This document shows, in pieces, positions 16,057-25,460 of a stretch of DNA of 64,000 nucleotides. Source of the stretch: CAYFPX01 sp964519895 (GTDB taxonomy: Bacteria > Myxococcota_A > UBA796 > CAJQPC01); NCBI GenBank assembly GCA_964519895.1, contig CAZFLE010000026.1, forward strand, positions 8,954 to 72,953. Reading direction: 5' to 3'. Under the pieces are notes generated by a model. It did not search any database and had not been told where the DNA came from. It saw only the letters and a program-made list of their open reading frames with translations. The position numbers and the translations under genes were made by a program. How positions within the stretch are numbered: position 1 is the stretch's first letter; each line of letters opens with the position of its first letter.

Positions 16057-16578
16057 ATGGTCGCTTGGACGCTGACCCTGGGACTGCTGGCGTGCACCGG
16101 CGGCGAGGACGGCTTTGGCAGCGGTGGTAGCCGCTTCCAGGGCACTGACGAGACCACCGAGACCACGGACACGACCGAAGACACGGCCACCGAAGGCTCG
16201 CTCTACCCCGACGGCTGGCCGCAGCCCTATGACGCGAACGGCCCCAGCCTGGGGACCTTCGACGCCTGGTTCGACGAGTTCGGCAACATCGGCGACGTGA
16301 TCTACGTCTCCGTCGACTACTTCGATCCCCAGGACGACCTGGTCGGAGGCCGCTTCAAGGTCTGGATCGAGAGCGAGCAAGGCGACGTCGACGGCACCGC
16401 AGACGGCGACATCAAGGAGACCACCAGCTCCGGCGCCGACGGCTGGATCGAGGACGAGAACCTGTTCTTCGTGATCAGCATCGAAGACGAGTGGCAGAAC
16501 TACTTCCTCACGATTCGGGCCTGGGACGCCAACAACAACCGCTCCAACGACCTCGACGGATCGATGGGTCCAGACTGA
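16057..16578 (+). CDS. Asp/Thr-rich lipoprotein
   Basis: A 173-residue lipoprotein: short signal MVAWTLTLGLLAC with the lipobox Cys at residue 13, a Thr/Asp/Glu linker, then a compact beta-type domain (FDAWFDEFGNIGDVIYVSVDYFDPQ at its start) rich in Asp and aromatic residues. GGAGG sits seven bases before the ATG. The fold was not recognised. Its neighbour downstream, the oxoprolinase-like gene, follows closely on the same strand. Confidence 0.7.
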   Translation: MVAWTLTLGLLACTGGEDGFGSGGSRFQGTDETTETTDTTEDTATEGSLYPDGWPQPYDANGPSLGTFDAWFDEFGNIGDVIYVSVDYFDPQDDLVGGRFKVWIESEQGDVDGTADGDIKETTSSGADGWIEDENLFFVISIEDEWQNYFLTIRAWDANNNRSNDLDGSMGPD

Positions 16579-16594
16579 GACCCGTCGCGGTGCC

Positions 16595-19500
16595 CTGAGT
16601 TCCCACGGTCCCGAGCCCGGCCCCCGCACCTGCGTCGATCGCGGGGGCACCTTCACCGACGTGGTCACCCTGTGGCCCGATGGGCGCTGCGACGTGCGCA
16701 AGGTGCCCAGCGACCGGGCCGTGGTCGGGGAGCTGGCGATCGGGCCGCTCAGCTTTGGCACCACGGTGGCGACCAACGCCTTGCTCGAGGGCACCGGTGC
16801 CCGGGTCCTGCTGGTGGTCAGCGAGGGCTTCGCCGATCTGCCATGGATCGGCGACATGGCCCGACCGGCTCTGTTCGACCTGGACGAGTCCTGGCCCGAG
16901 CCCCTGTGTGCCCAGGTGGTCGAGGTCGGCTGTCGGGTGGCCTTGGACGGCATGGTGCTGGCGCCGCTGACGCCGGAAGATCTGGCCCGGGTGCGAACCG
17001 CCGCATGGCGCGCCGAGAGCGTGGCCATCGTGCTCACCCACGGTCCGGCGCGACCCCACTGGGAGCGGGCCATCGCCGCGGTGGTGCCCGTGGGTGTGCC
17101 CGTGAGCCTGGGCCATCAGCTCAGCCCGGAGCGGGGGCTGCTCGCTCGGCTGGAGACCACCCTGGTCGACGCCGCCATCACGCCGGTCCTGCGGGCGGCC
17201 ATGGCCCGGGATCGCATTCCCCCAGGGGCGCAGGCCATGCGCTCCGATGGCTCCCTGTGTGCGGCAGAGACCCTGCGGGCCCCGGACGCCGTGCTCTCAG
17301 GGCCGGCCGGTGGGGTGCTGGCGGTGGCTGCCGTCGCCGCCCAGGCGGGCTTCTCCGCCGCTGTCGGCCTGGACATGGGGGGCACGAGCACCGACGTGTG
17401 CCGGGTCCAGGTCGGGGCGCTGCCGCGCAGGGAAGGGCACGCCCGGGTGGCCGGCGTCCGCGTGCGCCGCCCCCAGCTCGAAGTGGACACCATCGCAGCG
17501 GGAGGCGGGAGCATCCTGCGGCACGACGGGGTCCGGCTGCGGGTCGGGCCGGAGAGCGCAGGTGCGGATCCGGGGCCCGCTTGCTATGGCCGCGGGGGAC
17601 CGCCGACCCTCACCGACGCTTGCTTGGCGGCCGGGCTGATCGATCCCGGGGCCTTCGACCCGCCCCTCGTCGCGGGCCGGGTCTCCCTGCCTGGGCCAGC
17701 CGCTGACTTCCTGGCCCTCGCCCGGGAAGCGATGGCCCAGGCCGTGGCCGGTCTGGCGACGGCTCGGGGGGTCTCGTTGAGTGACCACGCCCTGGTCTCC
17801 TACGGCGGCGCGGCAGGCCAGCACGCCGCGTGGGTGGCGGAGCGGCTGGGCATCACGACGGTGCTCGTGCATCCCTGCGCCGGGGCTCTGAGTGCCTGGG
17901 GCCAGGCCCTGGCGCGGCCAGAGGAGAGCGGTGTCGTGGCCCTGTGGCAGGACCTGCCCCAGGCGTGGGGTGCGCTCCAGACCGCCTGGCAGGACCTCGA
18001 GGAGGGGCTGCCGGGACTGGGGGCCGTGTGGCGCACCGCGGAGCTCCGACACCGGGGCACGGACCATGCGCTGGAGGTCGGCGGTGACACCGCTCAAGCC
18101 CTCTGCGCGGCCTTCGAGGAGGCCCATCGCCGCCGCTACGGCTTCGATCGTCCGGGGGTGCCCGTCGAAGTGGTCAACGCCAGGGTGCGAGTGGTGGCGC
18201 CAGAGCCCCCGATCCCGCAGGTCGAGGCCGATCCCTGGGGCTTGGGGGACGAGACCCGGGAGGGGCCGGCGCTACTCACCGCACAGACCACCGCCGTGGC
18301 CATCCCCGCCGGGTGGCAGGCGCGCCGGGACCGCGGCTTGCTGTGGCTCACACGCCTCCGTGCCCCCCTGGCGCCGGACCTGGCCCTGACCCGATCCCCC
18401 TATGGCGTGGCGCTCTGGGGCAACCGCTTCATGGCGGTGGCCAGCCAGGCCGGCGAGGTCCTGCGCCGGCTGGCCCGGTCGGTCAACGTGCGGGAGCGCC
18501 TGGACTTCTCGGTGGCCCTGTTCGACGAGGCCGGCCGGCTGGTCGCCAATGCCCCGCACATTCCGGTGCACCTGGGGGCGATGGGCGAGACCGTGCGGGA
18601 CCTCATCCGGTCAGGCGCGGTGGTGCCGGGCCGACCGACCTTGTGCAACGACCCCGCGGCGGGCGGCTCCCACCTGCCGGACCTCACCGTCGTGACGCCC
18701 GTGGCCCACGAAGGCGCGGTGTTCTTCGTGGCATCGAGGGCCCATCACGTGGACGTGGGCGGGCTCACCCCGGGCTCGATGCCGCCCCACAGCCGGAGCC
18801 TGGCCGACGAAGGCTTCGTGGCCCGCCACGTGCCGCTGCTCGATCCGGGTGGGACCCGGCTGGAGGGTCTGACCGAGCTGCTGTCCCAGAGCCGGGAGCC
18901 GGACACCGTGCGGGCTGACCTCGAAGCGCAGATCGCGGCCAATGCCCACGCCGCACGCCTGCTCCGGGGCCTCGGCAGCGCGGTCCAGCTCCAGACCTGG
19001 ATGGGCCACCTGGGCGACGCGGCCGCCGATGCCGTCGCCGCCCTGGTCGGGGAGCTGGCCCCGGGAGAGGCCCGCGACGTGATCGGCGGCGTGCCGCTCC
19101 GGGTGCGATGGCTGCCGTCCGATGCGGGGCTGCTCGTCGACCTGACGGGAACCGGTGGGCCCCACGATGGCAACCTCAACGCGCCGCGGGCGGTGGTGCG
19201 GGCCGCGGTCCTCTATGTCCTGCGCTCGCTGCTCCGCCGGGACATCCCCCTGAACGAGGGCGCACTGCGCCCGGTCACCCTGCGCATCCCCCCGGGCTCG
19301 CTGGTCGACCCGCCGCCCGGCGCTGCGGTGGTGGGTGGCAATGTGGAGACCAGCCAGCGGCTCGTGGATCTGCTCCTGTTGGCGGCGGGCAGCCGTGCCG
19401 GGTCCCAGGGCACCATGAACAACCTGAGCCTGGGGGCCCAGGACTGGTCCTTCTACGAGACGCTGGGCGGCGGGGGCGGTGCCACGGCTCATGGGCCCGG

Positions 19501-19885
19501 ACCCTCGGCACGCCAGGTGCACATGACCAACACCCGGGGCACGGACCCCGAGGTCCTCGAAGCCCGACTGCCCCTGCGGGTGAGGCGGCTGGCCATCCGG
19601 CGCGGGTCGGGGGGGACTGGCGCCCACCGCGGGGGGGACGGGCTCGTGCGGGAGCTGGAGGTGCTGGCCCCGTGTCAGGCGTCTCTCATGGCGGGCCGCC
19701 GAGACGCGGGGGGACCGGGCCTGGCGGGCGGCGGGGCGGGTCAGCCGGGTCGTGACCTGATCCTGCGCGACGGGTGCGAGGAGCCCTGGAACGGCGACAC
19801 CCGGTCGCTGGGGGTGGGCGACCGGGTGCGTGTGCTGACCCCCGGAGGCGGGGGGTGGGGACCCCCGCCAGGACGGTCTGCCTGA
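16595..19885 (+). CDS. Fused hydantoinase A/B (5-oxoprolinase-type) protein
   Basis: An ATP-dependent amidohydrolase of the hydantoinase/5-oxoprolinase family, with both halves in one chain of about 1,096 residues. The A half has the N-terminal nucleotide loop VDRGGTFTDVV, a GLDMGGTSTDV loop and ESAGADPGPACYGRGGP. The B half begins near LTRSPYGVALWGNRFMAVA. The N-terminal loop lies upstream of the first GTG (16661), and no in-frame ATG, GTG or TTG precedes it, so CTG 16595 is proposed as the start. Shorter than typical oxoprolinases (about 1,200-1,290), so the substrate is uncertain. Confidence 0.82.
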   Translation: MSSHGPEPGPRTCVDRGGTFTDVVTLWPDGRCDVRKVPSDRAVVGELAIGPLSFGTTVATNALLEGTGARVLLVVSEGFADLPWIGDMARPALFDLDESWPEPLCAQVVEVGCRVALDGMVLAPLTPEDLARVRTAAWRAESVAIVLTHGPARPHWERAIAAVVPVGVPVSLGHQLSPERGLLARLETTLVDAAITPVLRAAMARDRIPPGAQAMRSDGSLCAAETLRAPDAVLSGPAGGVLAVAAVAAQAGFSAAVGLDMGGTSTDVCRVQVGALPRREGHARVAGVRVRRPQLEVDTIAAGGGSILRHDGVRLRVGPESAGADPGPACYGRGGPPTLTDACLAAGLIDPGAFDPPLVAGRVSLPGPAADFLALAREAMAQAVAGLATARGVSLSDHALVSYGGAAGQHAAWVAERLGITTVLVHPCAGALSAWGQALARPEESGVVALWQDLPQAWGALQTAWQDLEEGLPGLGAVWRTAELRHRGTDHALEVGGDTAQALCAAFEEAHRRRYGFDRPGVPVEVVNARVRVVAPEPPIPQVEADPWGLGDETREGPALLTAQTTAVAIPAGWQARRDRGLLWLTRLRAPLAPDLALTRSPYGVALWGNRFMAVASQAGEVLRRLARSVNVRERLDFSVALFDEAGRLVANAPHIPVHLGAMGETVRDLIRSGAVVPGRPTLCNDPAAGGSHLPDLTVVTPVAHEGAVFFVASRAHHVDVGGLTPGSMPPHSRSLADEGFVARHVPLLDPGGTRLEGLTELLSQSREPDTVRADLEAQIAANAHAARLLRGLGSAVQLQTWMGHLGDAAADAVAALVGELAPGEARDVIGGVPLRVRWLPSDAGLLVDLTGTGGPHDGNLNAPRAVVRAAVLYVLRSLLRRDIPLNEGALRPVTLRIPPGSLVDPPPGAAVVGGNVETSQRLVDLLLLAAGSRAGSQGTMNNLSLGAQDWSFYETLGGGGGATAHGPGPSARQVHMTNTRGTDPEVLEARLPLRVRRLAIRRGSGGTGAHRGGDGLVRELEVLAPCQASLMAGRRDAGGPGLAGGGAGQPGRDLILRDGCEEPWNGDTRSLGVGDRVRVLTPGGGGWGPPPGRSA

Positions 19886-19887
19886 CG

Positions 19888-20855
19888 TCAGAGGGCAGGC
19901 AGCTCCAGGGTCAGCGGCTCCTCCTGGACCAGAGGGAGCCAGCCGTCACCGCAGACCTCTTCGGACGCGCCGGGCAGGGCCACACAGCCCTCGTCCAAGC
20001 GGACGTGGAGTGCACCTTCGATCACGGACAGCTCGCCGATGAGCCGGGCGTCCTCCCGCGCGAAGACCGCGCTGTAGCGCTCACCGCCCAGAGGGGTGAG
20101 CGGCACGTCGAGCAGCCGGGTCGTGCCCTCGAGGTTGATCTTGAGGCGGGCGCCAGCGTCGTCGTGGAGGATGCGGAGCACGAGGGTGGGGTCAGCGGTC
20201 GCGACAGCGCCGCCGAACAAGGCCGTCTCGAGCTGGGACCCGCTCAGGCGGTAGCCGGTGGGCTGGCCCTCGGCGCCATCAGAGCGGTCCTCGGGGCAGG
20301 ACAGCTCCGCCGTGAGACGCACGGGCCCGTCGGCGCGGTAGTCCAGGTCCAGACTGGCTCCAGCCGCCCGGACCAGGAGCCGGCGCCGCCGCTCATGCGG
20401 TTCGGGTCGAAGTCGAGCCGGAGCGACCCCGGGGCCCCGACAAAGGCGCGCTCTGGGGCGCTGCTTCCCCCACTGCCCTCGACCTCGGCCTCAGCGACTG
20501 TCAGCAGCGTGCCGTCGGCGTCGAACCAGAACGTGCACACGCACTCGTCGGGGTCGTCCTCGCCGTAGTTGCTCAGGGGGAAGTGGTTCTCGTCCGGTTC
20601 CTCCGAGACCGTGACGTCGACGCAACCGAGCAGGTACCCGCTCAGGGCCTTGCTCTTGTACGGATCGTCCTGGGTGCCCGACCCGCTCTGCGGCTTGGTG
20701 GGGTCACCGCTGTCCTGTCCGGTGTCGGTGGCGGTGTCGGCCGCCGTGTCCTGGCCGCTGCCCGTGTCCAGGCCGCTGTCGATGGCGGTGTCGAGTGTGG
20801 CGTCCTTGCCGTCGACCCAGCAGGCTGTGATGGCGAGGAGGAGAAGGGTGGGCAT
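19888..20855 (-). pseudogene. Lipoprotein gene split by a frameshift
   Basis: Reading begins at ATG 20855 with the signal MPTLLLLAITAC and an Asp/Thr/Gly-rich linker, and continues through SLRLDFDPNRMSGG. About 20385-20400, inside a run of GGC repeats, sensible sequence switches to another frame (VRAAGASLDLDYRADG) that continues to a stop at 19888. The original frame turns into Arg/Pro/Ser-rich nonsense and stops at 20244. Joined, the two halves give a coherent beta-rich lipoprotein of about 320 residues. The break is either a real mutation or an indel error in a GC repeat. Stops of this gene and the oxoprolinase gene are two bases apart. Confidence 0.65.
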
Positions 20856-21009
20856 GGGAGCTCCTTGGGTGTGCCTCCCGGGAAGCCCTCGAGGGCCTCG
20901 ACTTTTTCACGGCGTCACAGCACGGGCGTGGCCGACGTCCTGATGGGTGCTTGTGGTGTCCGAGTCCCCACGGATAGGGTGCCGATGTCACGCGTGCCAA
21001 GGAGGCCCG

Positions 21010-22422
21010 GTGCGGGTCCTGCTGATCAACCCGGCCATGAACATGCGCAAGCTGGGGCGGTTCGCGAACCTGCTCGAGCCCATGCCGCCCACCGGACTGG
21101 CCTACATCGCCGGCGCCATGGATGCTCATGGCGCCCACGTGCGCGTGGTCGACATGTTCGCCGAGAAGCTGTCCGGCGAAGAGGTGGTCGAGCGGGCCCG
21201 GCGCTTCCAACCCGACCTGGTGGGCATGACCGTGCTCACCCCGTCCGCGCCGGTCTGCGAACACCTGGTTCGCGGCATCCGCAAGGCGGTGCCCCACGCC
21301 CGACACGTCTGGGGTGGCATCCACGCCGAGGTCTTCGCGACCGAGATCTGTCGCGACGTCGGGGTCGACTTCTGCGTGCACGGCGACGGCGAGTTGACCA
21401 GCCAGGAGCTGCTGGACACCCTGGACGCCGGCGACGACGACTTCACCGCGATCCCCGGGCTGACCTGGCGCACGGTCGACGGCGACGTGGTCACCAACAC
21501 GCCGCGGGCCCTCAACAAGGACCTGGACGCGCTGCCCTACCCAGCGTGGAACCTGTTCCCGATCCACCGCTACGGGCTCCTGCCCTTTGCGGACTTCGCC
21601 AAGCCCGTGCTGACCATGGCGGGGTCCCGGGGCTGTCCCTACCGCTGCGACTACTGCAGCCTGATCCACACCGGTGGCAAGACCTACCGCAAGCGCGACC
21701 CCATCAAGCTGGTCGACGAGTACCAGTTCCTGGTCGAGCGCTACGGGGTCAAGCAGATCGGGTTCATCGACCCCATCTTTCCGCTGGTCAAGAAGGACCT
21801 GCGGCCCTTCTGCGAGGAGATCGCTCGGCGCGGTCTGGACGAGAAGTGCGCCTGGCTGTCCGAGACCCGGGCGGACCGACTGGATCCCGAGACCTGTCAG
21901 CTCATGTACGACGGGGGCTGCCGGCGGGTGCTGATGGGCATCGAGTCCGGCGTGGACATGCTGCTCGGCAACGTCAACAAGACCCTCACCACCGCCAAGG
22001 TGCGCGAGGGCGTCGCCAACGCGCATGCGGCGGGCCTGCAGTCCGTCGGGCTGTTCATGATCGGCCTGCCGGGCGAGACCCCAGAGCTGACCCGGGAGAC
22101 CATCCAGTTCTCCATCGACCTGGACCTGGACTTCGCCAAGTACGCCATCACGGTGCCATTTCCCGGGTCCAAGCTCTTCGATGACCGCTGGCAGAAGGAC
22201 CTGTACCGAGACGACTGGGACAACTACACGACCTTCAACCCCGACCCGGACGCGCTCATCTACCACCCCCACGGCTACGACCCGGCCGAACTGGTCAAGA
22301 TGCAGCAGGTGGCGATGCGCAAGTTCTACCTGCGGCCGCGCCAGATCAAGAAGCAGCTGCTCACGCTGCGCACGATCTCGCCGCGGAACTTGCTCTACGG
22401 GATCTACGGGATGGCGATCTAG
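21010..22422 (+). CDS. Cobalamin-binding-type radical SAM protein
   Basis: A 470-residue enzyme of the B12-binding radical SAM class. An N-terminal Rossmann-like domain (about 1-150, VRVLLINPAMN, GLAYIAGAMDAHG, VWGGIHAEVF) precedes the radical SAM core with CPYRCDYC (Cys209, 213, 216) for the 4Fe-4S cluster. The SAM-binding GIESGV and GLPGET segments follow. GTG 21010 is chosen because AAGGAGG ends five bases upstream and the domain starts there. The substrate is unknown; such proteins act in lipid, cofactor and natural-product synthesis. The gene stands alone, convergent with a HAD gene. Confidence 0.88.
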   Translation: MRVLLINPAMNMRKLGRFANLLEPMPPTGLAYIAGAMDAHGAHVRVVDMFAEKLSGEEVVERARRFQPDLVGMTVLTPSAPVCEHLVRGIRKAVPHARHVWGGIHAEVFATEICRDVGVDFCVHGDGELTSQELLDTLDAGDDDFTAIPGLTWRTVDGDVVTNTPRALNKDLDALPYPAWNLFPIHRYGLLPFADFAKPVLTMAGSRGCPYRCDYCSLIHTGGKTYRKRDPIKLVDEYQFLVERYGVKQIGFIDPIFPLVKKDLRPFCEEIARRGLDEKCAWLSETRADRLDPETCQLMYDGGCRRVLMGIESGVDMLLGNVNKTLTTAKVREGVANAHAAGLQSVGLFMIGLPGETPELTRETIQFSIDLDLDFAKYAITVPFPGSKLFDDRWQKDLYRDDWDNYTTFNPDPDALIYHPHGYDPAELVKMQQVAMRKFYLRPRQIKKQLLTLRTISPRNLLYGIYGMAI

Positions 22423-22429
22423 ACCCGGC

Positions 22430-23110
22430 TCAGGCCACCTGGGCGGCACCCGGGTCCGCGTCCCAGTCCACGATGGGCCAGCCGTTGGCCCTGGCCCGGC
22501 GGCGCAAGCGAGGGTCCGGGTCGACCACCACGGGCCGGCCGACCGCTTCGAGCACGGACACGTCGGCCAGGCTGTCGGTGTAGAAGGCGCAGTCTCGGAG
22601 GTCTACGCCCCGCTCGTCTGCACAGCGCCGGGCGAGGACCAGCTTGCCCTCGCCGTAGCAGACCGGCTCGACGGGACGCCCGGTGAAGATGCCCTGCTCA
22701 TCGACCTCGAAGCGGTTGCTGAGGACCTCGTCGAAGCCCAGGTCCCGGGCGAATTCGCCGGACAGGTAGTTGCTCGTGCTGGTGAGCATGACCAGGGCGT
22801 CGCCCGCGGCGCGGTGCTGGGCCAGGGCCGCGTGGGCCCCGGGCCGAACCAGCTCCCGGCACTCCCGGGCGTAGAACTCCAGCGTGCGCTGGCGCACCAC
22901 GCTCTCCTGGTCCCCGGCCAGGGTCGAGATGGCCAGGCGCAGGGCCTGCTCCATGTCGGCCATGCCCATCCGGTACTTCACGAACCAGCCTGTGGCGCGA
23001 AGGAATTGGAGCTTGGAGATGTAGCCCTGGCGGACCTCGGAGCGGATCCACAGGTTGCCGGAGTTCCGGGCGATGAGGGTCTTGTCCAGGTCGAAGAAAG
23101 AGATGGCCAC
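22430..23110 (-). CDS. HAD-IB family phosphatase (SerB-like)
   Basis: A 226-residue haloacid-dehalogenase phosphatase. Motif I is FFDLDKTL near residue 5 (nucleophile Asp), motif II is the Ser/Thr of LTSTSNYLS near residue 110, and the Lys (GKLVLARR) and acidic motif (YTDSLADVSVLE) follow. The ending GRPVVVDPDPRLRRRARANGWPIVDW is typical of HAD-IB hydrolases. The helical cap matches phosphoserine-phosphatase-like members, but a lipid-phosphate substrate is also possible. It is divergent from the APS reductase gene with 32 bases between starts. Confidence 0.85.
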   Translation of the reverse strand: MAISFFDLDKTLIARNSGNLWIRSEVRQGYISKLQFLRATGWFVKYRMGMADMEQALRLAISTLAGDQESVVRQRTLEFYARECRELVRPGAHAALAQHRAAGDALVMLTSTSNYLSGEFARDLGFDEVLSNRFEVDEQGIFTGRPVEPVCYGEGKLVLARRCADERGVDLRDCAFYTDSLADVSVLEAVGRPVVVDPDPRLRRRARANGWPIVDWDADPGAAQVA

Positions 23111-23142
23111 GGCGGGAATCTAACGGGGTTAGGAGCAGGGTC

Positions 23143-23799
23143 GTGGCCGCTATCGCGCTGACCCCGGAGCTCCTCACCCCCCAGGGCCTGCTGGGCTGGG
23201 CGATGGACAGCTTTGGCGACAAGCTCGCCTTCACCACCGGGCTGGGTCCTGGCGGCATCGCGCTGCTCCACATGGCTCGGCAGAAGTGGGCAGACGTCAG
23301 CTGTGCCTTCCTGGACACGAGCTTTCACTTTCCCGAGACGCTGGACTACCTCGAGGACATCCAGGACCTGCTCGACGTGGAGATCCTGGCCATCCGGCCC
23401 AAGCCCTTCGGGCCCACGTGGCGAGAGGACCGCCTGGCCTGCTGCGACCACCGCAAGGTCGCGCCGCTGGCCCAGGCGCTGGCCGGCAAGCAGGCCTGGG
23501 TGAACGCTCGGCGCGGCGACCAGGGCGGTGCCCGCTCGGGCATCGCCGCCATCGAGCGCGACGCGGTCGGCTTCGTCAAGATCAACCCCCTGGCCTATGT
23601 CGACCGGGCCTGGGTCGACGCCTACCTGGCCCAGCACGGGGTGCCCAAGCACCCGCTGCTGTCCCAGGGCTTCGGCTCGGTGGGCTGCGAGCCTTGCACG
23701 CGCAAGCTGCGACCCGGAGAGTCCGAGCGCGATGGCCGGCTCTTCGCCAAGGGCCACACCGAGTGCGGCATCCACACCCGGCTCCTGGTGAAGGAATGA
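23143..23799 (+). CDS. cysH: Adenylyl-sulfate (APS/PAPS) reductase
   Basis: Reduces activated sulfate to sulfite using thioredoxin. The 218-residue chain has the PP-loop-like phosphate region (FTTGLGPGGIALLHM), FLDTSFHFPETLDY, the two Cys pairs CC (about residue 104) and CxxC (CEPC) that bind a 4Fe-4S cluster, and the catalytic tail ECGIH. The cluster cysteines indicate the APS-using branch, although some PAPS reductases share them. GTG start. Its stop overlaps the next start (ATGA). It supplies sulfite for cysteine synthesis, complementing the transsulfuration genes at 3.4-6 kb. Confidence 0.92.
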   Translation: MAAIALTPELLTPQGLLGWAMDSFGDKLAFTTGLGPGGIALLHMARQKWADVSCAFLDTSFHFPETLDYLEDIQDLLDVEILAIRPKPFGPTWREDRLACCDHRKVAPLAQALAGKQAWVNARRGDQGGARSGIAAIERDAVGFVKINPLAYVDRAWVDAYLAQHGVPKHPLLSQGFGSVGCEPCTRKLRPGESERDGRLFAKGHTECGIHTRLLVKE

Positions 23800-24620
23800 G
23801 CCTGCTGCTGCTGCTGGCATGTGGGTTGGGCGACGGCGACGGGCTGACCTTTGACCCCAACCCGGTGGTCGTGGACACGGGACCCACCGGCTCGACCGGC
23901 TCGACCGGCACGGGCGACAGCGACCCCACCACCGGTTCCCAAGACAGCGCCGTCGACACCGGCAGCGACACGTCGGGCCCCTGCCCGGCAGGCATGGCTC
24001 ACGTGGCCAACACCTTCTGCATGGATCGCTACGAGGCGGCGCTCGAGGAGCTCGTCGACGGGGAGTGGGTGGCTGCCAGCCCCTACGAGACCGTCTCGGG
24101 CCGGACCGTGCGCGCGGTCTCCCGGGTGGGCCAGATCCCCCAGGCCTACCTGAGCGGCGACCAGGCCGCTGCCGCTTGCGAAGCCGCGGGCAAGCGCCTG
24201 TGCCTGGACAGCGAGTGGAACACCTCCTGCGTCGGTCCGACCCAGACCACCTGGCCCTACGGTGACACCTACGTCGACGGGGCCTGCAACGACGACTACC
24301 AGGGCAGCCATCCCGTCATCGACTACTTCGGCACCGACCAGGGCATCTGGGACAGCGCGTCGATGAACGACCCGGGCATCAACCAGCAGCCTGGCACCGT
24401 GGCGGCCGGCGGTGCCTTCGCCGACTGTCGCAGCCACTGGGGCGTGCACGACCTGCACGGCAACCTGCACGAGTGGGTCGACGAGTCGAGCGGTGTGTTC
24501 CGTGGCGGCTTCTACGCCGACGCCAGCTACAACGGCAACGGCTGCACCTACGTCACCACGGCCCACAGTCGCAGCTACCACGACTACAGCACGGGGTTCC
24601 GGTGTTGCCTGGATCCCTGA
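23796..24620 (+). CDS. Lipoprotein with formylglycine-generating-enzyme (sulfatase-modifying factor) domain
   Basis: A 274-residue lipoprotein: MSLLLLLAC signal with Cys at residue 9, then a Gly/Thr/Ser/Asp linker to about residue 60. An FGE-type C-type-lectin-like domain follows, marked by AHVANTFCMDRYEA, AACEAAGKRLCLDSEWN, WGVHDLHGNLHEWVDE, the Cys of NGCTYVTTAHSRSY and the end GFRCC. Most such lipoproteins in this lineage are probably binding proteins rather than true formylglycine enzymes. It overlaps cysH by four bases and the next gene by one. Confidence 0.82.
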   Translation: MSLLLLLACGLGDGDGLTFDPNPVVVDTGPTGSTGSTGTGDSDPTTGSQDSAVDTGSDTSGPCPAGMAHVANTFCMDRYEAALEELVDGEWVAASPYETVSGRTVRAVSRVGQIPQAYLSGDQAAAACEAAGKRLCLDSEWNTSCVGPTQTTWPYGDTYVDGACNDDYQGSHPVIDYFGTDQGIWDSASMNDPGINQQPGTVAAGGAFADCRSHWGVHDLHGNLHEWVDESSGVFRGGFYADASYNGNGCTYVTTAHSRSYHDYSTGFRCCLDP

Positions 24621-25036
24621 TGAACCCGGTCCTGCCCTTGGTCGGGGCGGTGCTCTGGACCCTGTCGCTCGTGTTCGTCATCGCCGGCTGGCGCGCGGTG
24701 CGCGTGCTCCGCGGCAGCGAGAGGGCAAACGGCTTCCCCAGCGGGCAACCCCACGGTCCGGACTGGTACCAGCGGCTCAACCGGGCCCACATGAACTGCG
24801 TCGAGAACGTGCCGCTCTTCGGCCTGGTGGCCCTGGCCGGCGCCACCCTCGGCGCCCCCGCCCCCTTCGCCCTGCTCACCTGGATCTGGCTCGGCGCCCG
24901 CGTGCTCCAGACCCTGGCCCACGTCTCGAGCGGGCGGTCCATGGCGGTCAACGTGCGCTTTGCGTTCTTCGTCCTCCAGCACCTGTGCCTGCTCTGGATG
25001 TGCTGGCAGGTCGTGGACGGCGTCCTGGCGCTCTGA
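24620..25036 (+). CDS. MAPEG-family membrane protein
   Basis: A 138-residue protein with four hydrophobic helices and the MAPEG (membrane-associated eicosanoid/glutathione metabolism) pattern: RLNRAHMNCVENVPLFGLVAL in the second quarter and ARVLQTLAHVSSGRSMAVNVRF later. The family includes glutathione transferases of membranes; bacterial substrates are mostly unknown. It is the last gene of the cysH run, its ATG overlapping the upstream stop (TGATG). Confidence 0.82.
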   Translation: MNPVLPLVGAVLWTLSLVFVIAGWRAVRVLRGSERANGFPSGQPHGPDWYQRLNRAHMNCVENVPLFGLVALAGATLGAPAPFALLTWIWLGARVLQTLAHVSSGRSMAVNVRFAFFVLQHLCLLWMCWQVVDGVLAL

Positions 25037-25190
25037 CCGACGCCCCAGAGCGGGTGACATGCCCTCCTTCAAGACCCTGAAATATCGCTGTTCCATCGCC
25101 GACGGCTAATGCTTAACAAAAGGTTCCTGACCCCTGTACCTCTGTTCCTGGGCCCCGGTTGCTGGCCCCAATTGCCACCGGACCGCCCTT

Positions 25191-25460
25191 GCCGATCGGC
25201 GCCCTGCCGGCCCAGCCGCCGACGCCCCCCTGCCCGAGGGAACATCAGGGCACCGACGCCCCCGCCAACGCCGACGCCGTGCGACCCCAAGCGCCCCCAA
25301 CCGCCCCGACGCCCCCCGGTTCCCGGTGATCGTCCGCCCAGCCGCGACGCCCCCCATGTTCCTCCCTGTTGCAGAATCCCGGGTGTGCGTCCCAGTACCG
25401 CCCTCGCCGATCGGCGCCCTGCCGGCCCAGCCGCCGACGCCCCCCTGCCCGAGGGAACAT
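25191..25460. repeat. Direct repeat block A, two 55-bp copies 215 bp apart
   Basis: Identical 55-base blocks at 25191-25245 and 25406-25460 begin GCCGATCGGCGCCCTGCC and end CCCGAGGGAACAT. The second copy ends exactly at the start of the N run, so more copies may be collapsed in the gap. Confidence 0.85.

Noticed and set aside
20244..20322. Two separate genes in the frameshifted lipoprotein
   Set aside because: The second frame has no own ribosome site or signal, and its internal GTG at 20322 lies in the middle of continuous beta-rich sequence shared across the break.
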